DNA of 64,000 bases, taken from positions 32,569,473 through 32,633,472 of the forward strand of contig OZ024823.1 in assembly GCA_964016985.1 (NCBI GenBank), read 5' to 3'. Made by a program: the position numbers and the translations under genes. The first letter of the stretch is position 1; every line of letters begins with the position of its first letter. The DNA comes from Anodontia alba (lineage: Eukaryota; Mollusca; Bivalvia; Lucinida; Lucinidae). Under the pieces are notes generated by a model. The model worked only from the letters and a program-made list of their open reading frames with translations. It searched no databases and was not told the origin of the DNA. Below are positions 44,211-53,900 of the stretch, in pieces.

Positions 44211-44503
44211 GAATACTCGTAGTTATTTTACAGACACAAAACTATATATTGGAAAATAAAAAAAAAAAAAAAAAATCTTCTATGGCTGTACGCTGATATA
44301 TCTGGTCTTCTTTTTTTTTTATCAGCCTCTGCATCCGCGTAGTCTTATTAGTCTGTCATAATTCTTCTGTTTGTCATATATCATATTTTATCGTCATTTA
44401 GCCATCTTCTTGCGTCTTTTGGCCTACTTTTGTGCGTCTTTTTGAGTGTATAGCATGCGGGTTTCCTGATTGCAATACCCTTTTCAAGTAATGTAGTAGT
44501 AGT

Positions 44504-44504
<1 letters not shown>

Positions 44505-44541
<37 letters not shown>
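44505..44541. repeat. (AAT)n microsatellite
   Basis: About 12 AAT/ATA units in the 5' part of the DIRS element. Confidence 0.9.
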
Positions 44542-44544
<3 letters not shown>

Positions 44545-44779
44545 CAAAGACATTTTGCAATCTTTTAACAGCTCGAATCTTGAGAAACACTTAAACACTT
44601 AAACTTTTGTAAAACAGACTAGTTTAGAAATGTAGTCGGAGGGCGCAAGCTGTCAAAAACTAGATCTAATGTAAAATAATTGTATTATTTTTACAGGAAT
44701 AGAACTCGAATATAAGATGTAATTATATTTTGCAACATGATAGACTGTCGACTCATGAAAACTCATTATTTTTGACAGC

Positions 44780-45280
44780 AACGTCCCTGTGACGTCACTT
44801 CTTTTCGGTGACGATCTCTCGAAAACTTCGAAGGAACTTCGTCAGGCATCCAATCTAGGGAGAGATTATGGATAAAAAAAAAAACTGGTATACGAGGGAC
44901 CGAGGCCCCTACAGAGGAAGATTTCACTTCCCCAGAAAGCCCCACTCCTATTAAGAGAAGCAGGGTCAAAAGAAGATGTGAATCTGCCAGAAACGCCCAA
45001 CAAAGTAAGTGCTATTTTAAATGATTTTGATACTTTTGTCACTGACTGCAAAAACGAAGAAAAACAGAAAAGTGTTACATTTTAATGGCGGCAGATTGAG
45101 CCAATTTGTTAATGAATGGCAGGCAATTACTTATGACACTGAAATTTTAAACACTGTGTCGGGGCTTGAACTCAACTTCAATTGCAAGCCCTCTCAATTG
45201 TGCCTCACAAAGCAGCATCCGTTTTCGGCTGAGGAAGCTGCAGCTATTGATTCTGAACAGCAAAACTTTTAGGGAAATGA
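44780..45280 (+). pseudogene. DIRS gag C-terminus and start of pol, degraded
   Basis: Short in-frame stretches resemble the end of DIRS gag (SKELRQASNLGRDYG) and an Arg/Lys-rich tail. These are followed by a pol N-terminal stretch (GGRLSQFVNEWQAITYDTEI, then SAEEAAAIDSE at about 45085-45265). Stops and frame changes interrupt it, so no intact product is expected. Confidence 0.6.
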
Positions 45281-45970
45281 GTTATTGTAAGATCAGGTGA
45301 CAGGTGACTCAGGTCATGAATATGACCAGTTCATTTCTCCAATTTTCTTGCGGCCTAAAAAATGATGGCACTCATAGAATGATTTTGAATTTAAAAGAAT
45401 TAAACACATTCGTGAAATACAATCATTTTAAATTGGATTCGCTATACTGTACCACAAAAATGAAGACAAAAAATTAATACATGGCCAGTATAGATCTCAA
45501 GGATGCCTATTATTGCGTAAGAGTGGCTACACACCATCAGAAGTACCTAAAATTTCAGTGGAAAAATAATTTCTATATGTTCACCTGTTGTCCCTTGAAG
45601 TATTCTGAGGCGCCTAGATGTTTCACTAAACTATTAAAGCCAGTTTTTTCTCGACTAAGAGAAGAAAGGCACCAGTCAGTTGTGTTAATACTATAGATGA
45701 TAGCTATTTACAAGGCGGTACAGCTGAATTATGCCAGAACAATATAATTGCTACGGTTTCATTGCTACAGAAAATAGTTTCGTCATTCATCCGGACAAGT
45801 CAGTTTTTCAGCCTTCACAGATGATAGTTTTCCTGGGATTTGTTTTAGATTCAATAAATATGAGAATATCTCTGACATCTGACAAGGCTGAAAAGATTAT
45901 ATCAAAGATATCATATGGTGGCAAAATAACATCGTTCATGCATACATGCCTTTTCCCGTGGTCAGACTGA
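45280..45970 (+). pseudogene. DIRS reverse transcriptase remnant
   Basis: Recognisable pieces in changing frames: FISPIFLRPKK then a stop at about 45362, LNLKELNTFVKYNHFKLDS, MASIDLKDAYYCV (45481, RT motif A region) with LKFQW, and VIHPDKSVFQPSQMIVFLGF (about 45785, the conserved RT thumb-side motif). The catalytic YxDD region is damaged. Stops at 45695 and 45968 confirm decay. Confidence 0.85.
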
Positions 45971-45979
45971 CCTTATTAT

Positions 45980-46600
45980 AGAAATGTGATGCTAGTACAA
46001 GAGGTTACGGTTATTATTGTAAATCTCAGAATGTCAGAGCAGGGAGAGAATGGAGAGCAAGTGAGGCCACGTCGCATATAAATGCTCTTGAACTCAAAGC
46101 TGCTTTATTTTGCTTTGTAATCTCTTTGTTCTTCAATGCAAACCATCCATATCCATTTATTAATGGACTCAATGACCGCAGTTGCCTATATACGTGAACA
46201 AGGTGGGACTAGATCCCACGAATGCAACACTGTAGCCCGCCAAATTTTATGAAACAACTATTTGGCTGTCAGCTAGTCACATTCCAACTTCTGCAAACGC
46301 TGTCGCTGATTACGAAAGTCGAAACTTTGTACATGAGAAAGAATGGATGCTGCAGAAGTGTATTTTTCTTGATGTTATCGCAAACTTACAATTTCAACTA
46401 GATATTGACTTATTTGCGTCTTGGTTAAATTGCAAAATTCATAGGTATGTGTCTTGGAAACCAGAATCTGAAGCTTTTGCTGCATTTTCAATTTGTTGGA
46501 CAAATTTTAAGAATTATATATTTTGTCCTGTCAGCCTGATTCCCCTGTACTACAGAAGTTGTCACAGGAGCAAGTCAAGGCTTTTCTTATAATGCCAAAT
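45980..46600 (+). pseudogene. DIRS RNase H and linker remnant
   Basis: Fragments of the DIRS RNase H region occur in order: an INALELKAALFCF-like stretch (about 46080), AYIREQGGTRSHECNTVA (about 46180), and then DIDLFASWLNCKIHRYVSWK at about 46400. They need several frame changes, so the region is a pseudogene. Confidence 0.75.
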
Positions 46601-46859
46601 TGGTCAAAACAGACGTACTTTTCAATCGCCATGAACATGCTTATCAGTGCACCTGTATTTCTACATAAAACAAACAGCTTCTAGCGTTACCGGAACACCC
46701 GCAGGAAACTCACAATATCTGGGACATGTGCCTGTTATCATGATCTTTAGTTATGCACTTCCAGAAACAACTACAGACAACATTATGTCTTCCTGGAGAA
46801 CCAAAACAAATAACAATATAACTTAGTTTAAAGGTTTACGAGAGGTGTAGTCAACAAAA

Positions 46860-47510
46860 GACCTAGTTTTCCTAAGTACAGCAAATCGTGGCCGGCTGGA
46901 ACTGTTCTTAGGTTTCTACAATCGATTCAACTGGATAATATCACATTACGCAATTTGTCATTGAAGATAACTATTTCGTTGGCTGTACTATCGGGCCAGA
47001 GGATTCAAACTCTACATAGATTATCGGTAAAGAATATCCATTTTTTGGAAAGCAGTGTCGAAATCTGTATAGATTCATTATTAAAGCAGAGTAAACCTGG
47101 AAAAAATTTGTCAACAATTTCATTCCAGTCTTATCATGATAAAGATCTTTGCATTGTGAAACATATTATGAAATGCATTGAAATGACAAAACAGATTAGA
47201 TCTTACGACCATTTGCTTGCAGTTATCAGAAGCCCCACCAACACGTATCAACAGATACGTTGTCTAGATGGATAAAAAGTGTTATGAAAAACAGTGGAAT
47301 TGATACTGACGTATTTCAGGCACATAGTACCAGATCCGCATCAACGTCGGCGGCCGCTAGATTCGGAGTTCCTATGGACATAATATTTAATTCTGACTAA
47401 AGTTGGATGGTCATCGGCCGAAACATTTGCCCGATTCTATAATAAACCTATCGATCAATCCATTGACAGTTGTATCATTAAAGGTGCATTACAGAGTGGC
47501 GAGTGACTAG
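46860..47510 (+). pseudogene. DIRS tyrosine recombinase remnant
   Basis: A frame at 46955-47275 carries LAVLSGQRIQTLHRLSVKNI (first catalytic Arg region). Downstream, in another frame, are HSTRSASTSAAARFGVP (the HxxR box, about 47325) and GWSSAETFARFYNKPI with the candidate nucleophile Tyr (about 47405-47450). A stop lies between the HxxR box and the Tyr motif. Tyrosine recombinase in place of integrase is the diagnostic feature of DIRS elements. Confidence 0.85.
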
Positions 47511-47579
47511 TCAGTCTATAAAGTCATTTTTAATAGTTTGCGCTATCTTATGTGATTTCTCCGTTCCCGACAGCGATGA

Positions 47580-47758
47580 AGTAGAATTCCAATCAAACTT
47601 CAACTTACAGGTAAGTCTCGTTTATCTTTTTAATTATACGTTAATAACATATATTTACTAGCCTGTCAATACATAAAATAGGTCTTTTTGGTATATTTTA
47701 TCGTCTTTTTGCGCCTTTAGTGCGTCTTTTTGTGTCTTTCCGGTGTTTAGGCATCCCA
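47580..47758. repeat. Right inverted terminal repeat of the DIRS-like element
   Basis: Partner of the left repeat in inverted orientation. It ends GTTTAGGCATCCCA at 47758, followed by the TCATTAAA flank. Confidence 0.7.
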
Positions 47759-47869
47759 TCATTAAAATGTCAGACGGTCATTCAATAATTACCTGTTCGA
47801 ATCAAAACAAAAATATCAGAACCCGTCCAAATTACTATTTCCGGTCAAAGCGAAAGTAGAACTTGGATC

Positions 47870-47918
47870 ATGAATTCGACAGCAGCACCTGTTCATGGGA
47901 TAATTGCGGTGCACATTG
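47870..47918 (+). CDS. TASP1: TASP1 coding exon 1 (residues 1-16 plus 1 nt)
   Basis: ATG at 47870 gives MNSTAAPVHGIIAVHI and a split Gly codon, then a donor G|GTTAGA. It matches the start of the taspase alpha subunit (human FVLVHAGAGYHS, Drosophila FIAVHTGAG). The next exon should supply the rest of the GAGYHS-type motif. The exon is short, so support rests on motif, phase and position 104 bp after the end of the DIRS insertion. Confidence 0.65.
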
Positions 47919-50900
47919 GTTAGAGTATTTCTTCCTCTTCACTAGACAAATTCATAAGGACAACTAGAACATACTTTACCTAAATGCATGTTTCATACAG
48001 AAACATTTAGTTTATTGTCATATTTGCTGGGAATTTAGGGGTTCAGGTCCCGGGTTCAGCTAAACAAAATTGTTTTCTTTTTGTTTTATCAATTGGGACA
48101 TTCTTCCACATTTAATTTGATATATAGTTTAATATATAGTTTGTGAGGATAGGACAGATTTTGTCTTATACAGTGCAAGATTCTTGACTGTGCAAGGAGC
48201 GACATACCCTGTGCAGATTAAAGCTCCCCGAGACAAAATCGCTCCTTTGTGGTCCATCCTTGAACACCGGATCCCAGTTAGTAATGGTTGAATAAGAACC
48301 ACTGCAGTTATGGTAGAAAGAAAGTGAACATTCAGATTGAAAGATAGATTATTACAAACTATACATGTTTTTTTCCCAACTACTGATAAAGCAAATTTAG
48401 TTGAGCTTGGAAAAACATCATGACATAAAATCGCAAAGCCAACCTTTCCATACTCAAACATAAATTGATAAGTCCAGTTAAATTTAAGTTTTCTTATATG
48501 ATTTATGTCTGCTGTCCTTTTGTTTAGTGTCTGGTAGACAGATAGCTTGACTAAATTTCTGTCATGGCTTATTTCTGCTACACGCACAACTACAGGTTCT
48601 CTTTATATTAATTTTTAGGATTTTCAATGGAAACAAGTTAACATTTCTTATATAAACATAATCATAAAGATCTGGATACTTCAGTTATGAAAGTATTAAC
48701 CAGACTTCTGTATTTGCCATAAATATTTGTATATCGTAACTCCTTACCTAGACTGGTATCAGTCTGTTAAATAGAGCAGTTTCATAAAACAAATTCACTA
48801 ATAAACTGCAAAACATATACATTAATATAATGTTCTCAAGTAATGTCTGATTTAACTTTAGATAAGGGGCAAATAATAATACATATTTCTATAGGTTTAC
48901 TGTAGTTGTGTACCTTGTTTATTATTAGAATGACTTAAATGCAGGGCCTGATTGCCAGGCTACTCCTTACCATGCTTGTCCTAAATTTTGAGCAAGGCCA
49001 TTTGACTGTCTGTTACCTGTCTAAGTATGCCTAAAATGTCTAAATTTTTGGACTGAAATTAATGAGAAAACAGTTTAAACTCAGATCAGCTGCCATAGAA
49101 TGTGATGTCATGTCAGGTCTACACTGTTTAGTTTTTAGAAACATCAGCAAGTAGTAATGAGATCACTCAAATCTTAGAACAAGTATGGTAAGGTGTCCAA
49201 ATATTTAGGGTAAGTATGGTAGAATAATTACTGTATAGCCTTAATTGGCTGATCACACCAAACAGTGGCCTCAGAGCTCTAGATAAGGCTTCTTTTTCTT
49301 TTTCTTTTTTTTTTTTTTTACTTACATAAAAATATTGTTTCTTATTTCTGCACAATAAATGCTGTAGGTACACATTAGAAGAACATAACCAGATGCTTCA
49401 AAGCAGTATCACATGTTGTAGAAATGAGAAAAATATTTATCCAGATAGCCCTCTTATCTAGAGCTCTGGGCCTTACTCATTATATTAACACAGTTAATTA
49501 ATATAAATTGTAGGTGCTGGGTACCACTCACCATCAAAGGAAAAAGAATACAGGAAAGTGTGTGCAGAGGCATGTAAACAGGTATTCCCATAATCAGGAG
49601 GTGTGGATACAGTTGTTTTTATCACACCTGCTTGTAGCAGGGTGCGATATAGGCGTCCGATTTTCCATCCGTCCGTCCGTCCGTCTGTCAACATTTATGT
49701 CGACGTTCGACATTTATGTCAAAGTTAGTATTCTAATCAACTACAAGACTAAACAACCATCAAACCTTGCATGAAACATCTCCCTGACCTCCTGACTTTG
49801 TGACATAGACGTCCGCTTTTCCGTATGTCTGTCCATTCGTCCGTCCGTCTGTCAACATTTATGTCGAAGTTCGACATTTTTGTCAAAGTTAGTATTTTAA
49901 TCAACTACAAGACTAAACAACCATCAAAACTTGCATGAAACATCTCCCTGACCTCCTGACTTTGCGACATAGGTGCCCACTTTTCCATTCGTCTGTCTGT
50001 TTGTTCGTCCGTCTGTCCGTCTGTTAACAGTTCTGTTATGTCGAAGTTCGACATTTATGTCAAAGTTCGTATTCTAATCAACTACAAAACTAAACAACCA
50101 TCAAACCTTGTATGAAACATCTCCCTGACCTCTCGACTTTGCGACATAGGTGCCCGCTTTTCCATTCGTCTGTCCGTTCATCCGTCCGTCTGTCTGTTAA
50201 CAGTTCTGTTATGTCGAAGTTCGACATTTACGTCGAAGTTAGTATTCTAATCAACTACAATTCTACAACAACCATCATACCTTGCATGACACATCTCCCT
50301 GACCTCCTGACTTGGCAGGTATGTTGACCCAGTGACCTTGACCTATATTTTGTGCTCCATTGACTTTGACACAATTTACGTTGACGTTCCAGATCTTCTC
50401 AACTATAAGGCGTATAACTACCAAACCTTGCATAGTGCTTCTCCTAGATGTACTGACTTGGCAGGTACCTTGACCCGGTGACCTTGACCCATATTTTGCG
50501 CTCAAGTGACTTTGACATATTTTGCGTCGACGTTCGATATCTCCTCGACTATAAGGCCTACAACCATCAAACCTTGCAAAGTGCTTCTCCTCAATGTACT
50601 GACTTGGCAGATACCTTGACCTGGTGACCTTGACCTATATTTTGGCTGCAGTGACTTTGACATAATTTACGTCAATGTTCCAGATCTCCTCAAGTGTAAG
50701 ACCTCTAGCCACCAAACCTTGCATAGTGCTTCTCCTAGATGTACTGACTCGGCAGGTATCTTGACCCGTCGACCTTGACCTATATTTTGCGCTCCAGTGC
50801 CTTTTTCACATTTTACGTCAACGTTCAATATCTCCTGAACTGTAAGGCGTACAACCATCAAACCTTGCATAGTGCTTCTCCTCAATGTACGGACTATTTC

Positions 50901-53900
50901 GCGCTTCATTGACTTTTACACCTTTTACGTCACCCTTCCATATGTCCTCAACTGTAAGGCCTTCAACCACCAAACCTAATATAGCACTTCTTCTCGATGT
51001 ACTGACTCGGCAGGTACCTTGACCTGGTGACCTTGACCTATATTGTGCACTCCAGTGACTTTGACACATTTTATGTTGATGTTCAGTATCTCCTCAAATA
51101 TAAGACCTACAGCCACTAAACCTTGCATAGTGCTTCACCTCATTGCACTAGCTTGGCAGGTACCTTGACCCGGTGACCTTGACCTATATTTGACACATTT
51201 TACGTTGATGTTTGATAACTCCTCAACTATAAGGCCTACAACCACCATACCTTGCATTGTGCGTCTCCTTGATGTACTGAATTAGCAGGTACCTTGACCC
51301 GTGACCTTGACCTATATTTCATGCTCCAGTGACTTTTACACATTTTACGTCAACGTTCCATTATCATTGGGCTGTATGATACGAAAAGTCAGTGCTGAAG
51401 ATATAGCCATTAGAGGGAATGGGACTGGCCTGGAATATATGTGCCCCACTAGACACTTTGTCTACATTTTTTTCAACCCAGTTTTCCAAGTAAGCACTGC
51501 TAAGAATGAAATAAACTTATTTAATAACCACGTTCTGATTGTGGCTCCTGTGACTTTTGCCCCAGCAGGTGCGATGACGCCTTCCGCGGAATTCTTGTTT
51601 TATAAGGGAGACAACTTTTGTGACTTCCTATATGCTCTCCTGCACCCAAAGTAATTCAGAAAATGGGTGTATTCCAAAAAGAAAGCATTTTCTCTCCCCC
51701 TCCCCCCTCCCCCAACCTCCAAACCCACCTCCTTTGCAAATTCTTTCCTTTTGGAATACACCCCTTTTCAGAAGGGGGCAAAACAATTTTATCAGAGTTG
51801 TCTCTCTTGAAAGTATATCAGTTTCCCTTAAGGTGAAGGGCTACACCACAGTGGGAGAGTACTCTTAGCTGAGTATATTTACCTCCCTTTTCAAAGACAG
51901 ACCATTCCCTCAAAACAGAATTTACTGTGCTGCTATCTAAATCACTTCTCAAACGGGGCTACTCTTACTGAAAAGCCTGTTTTTCATGTTTGGAAAGCAG
52001 GAAAATGCAGTGTTAGCAGCCTCTAATAAGTATTCTTCACACATGTTTTTGTGGAGGAATAAGAAAAAAAATATCAATACTACTTTGTAAGAAAAAAAGT
52101 GTCTTATCTGGAGACAAATGATTAGATGGGTACCCAAACATTTATTTATGTTAAATAGGTGAAATTTCTGGGCATTTTTCTGGCAGAGCGATATATATTT
52201 TAAATAGGGTACATTCATCAGATGACAAAATAATAGTGATATTTTTTTTGTTTGTTTTTTTCTCGTTCTTGTAAACTGCTAGTGTATCCTTATGTGTATG
52301 AAATGTCAGGCCCTACTTTCTGCCTTCTCAGAAAGTATCTCAGAATGTTTTCTGCTAAAAACATTTACCAACCTATCAAGTTCTAACCTGATTTTATTAC
52401 TCTTTTTTCAGGCAGTATCTTTGCTAAGATCTGGTGGATCAGCTGTTGATGTAGTTGCACTAGCAGTTGAAGTGTTAGAGGTAATACATGTATAAGTTTG
52501 ACATTTTTGCTTAATCCTTTTACACCAGATATTAATCAAAGCACTGAGAGTGCTAATGTGGGCGGTTGCCTGGAGTTCTACAGACCTTTAGGACTGATTT
52601 GGATTTACGCTGAAATTACAAAAAAAGCCACATGTAAATATTATACAACTTGTAAAATGTAATCTGAGAGCAGAAAGCCAGGCATCTGCCACTGACCTTT
52701 CTTTAACATTTTGCAGATTTGGTGACTTGGTATAGATAACATTTTAATGAAACCAGGACAAGCCTGATAGCCCCTTTTCGGTTGTTTTGGTGGAAAAGGT
52801 TCTGTTTGGTGTTTAGAAGGACCACAGCTTGGGTTACACTTGTTATCCAACACCCTAGATTTGGCGCATTTTACTGGAGTATTTATATACTCGTAATTTT
52901 TGTTCATCTGTGGATATTGTACTCAGTATGATAAAAATCTTATTTCTTCAAAAGTTTGATGTTTTCTATGGTTTTGTATATTCAATTGCTATTTATAAGC
53001 ATCAGAGTGTATAAGGCTTATATGTTATAAGTTATCAGTGTTAGCAAACTATTTGTTTATGTAGTTATCAGCTTGATAGAAACAGAAAAATTGATTGTTG
53101 AAATGTGACGTTAAATCTGGTGGCGGTTTGCAACTGCCCCACAAAATGGATTCCTGCAGCTTTGAATTTAGACAGTCCAGTATTCCAAAAATGATGATGT
53201 GTCAAAAATGACAAAAAGAATTGCAACCACTATATGAAATGGATTAATCAATATGAACTGTCTCATGTAGCATTACATTAGTACACTCACTGGAAAAATC
53301 TATGTTTTGGTCAGAATGGTTAACATAATTACTCTAAATATTTGGACATCTTACCATACTTATTCCTAAAATTTATAGAAGTCCATTTGGTTGCCTAGTG
53401 ATGGGTCTAAAATGTGATGATGCAATAGGCCAATAGCAAAAAGGTGTAGATCCTGATCAAACTTCTCCTTGGGGCAGTTTGAGCTGGGTCCACCTTATTT
53501 TCTTAGGCCCATCTGTCCAGACTTTTCTAAAGGCTAAATACAGCAAAAGTGTTTTTAACTTGTGTTTTAACATTTAAGGCAAAACCATCAAAATTGAGCT
53601 TGAAGTATATGTAAATACACCAGTAGTAACTAGTAAGATCTTTAAAGTGTTCTAGTTAATGCCAAAAACATTAAAATTTAACCTGCTGAACCTGGATATG
53701 TCCTGCCTTTGCAAACAGTGTAGATCCAGATCAGCTGGCTTCTGAAGAAGCCAACTGATCTGGATCTGCACTGTTTGCCATTAAGTATGTAAATTTATAT
53801 CAACAATCTGGATCAAGTAATCTGATTGGCTGAAAATTAGAAGTGGGTGTGGCATCTTAATTTATTCAGCATGACAAGGGTTAAGTTTAAGGGGACTGGA

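Larger units (their letters stand above)
42541..47758 (+). mobile_element. DIRS-like tyrosine-recombinase retrotransposon, decayed
   Basis: Inverted termini are recognisable: GGGGTGCCTAAACAACGGAA at 42541 and, on the opposite strand, TGGGATGCCTAAACACCGGA from 47758. Both are followed by degenerate runs of AAAGACGCAAAA-like units. TCATTAAA occurs on both sides (42533-42540 and 47759-47766). Inside, on the plus strand, are gag-like, reverse transcriptase, RNase H and tyrosine recombinase remnants in DIRS order, broken by stops and frameshifts. The first 2 kb hold further small repeats and a TTAA MITE. DIRS elements usually lack target duplications, so the 8-bp repeat is unusual. It separates the SEC23 and TASP1 promoters. 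Confidence 0.85.

Noticed and set aside
48100..48260. TACAG-preceded Cys-containing frames considered as TASP1 exon 2
   Set aside because: No frame gives the GAG/YHS motif in the required phase followed by a phase-0 donor.
51569..51654. GAMTPSAEFLFYKGDNFC frame considered as the missing TASP1 exon 2
   Set aside because: It has a CAG acceptor and starts GA, but the GGGAGACAACTTTTGTGAC part belongs to MITE family L found elsewhere.
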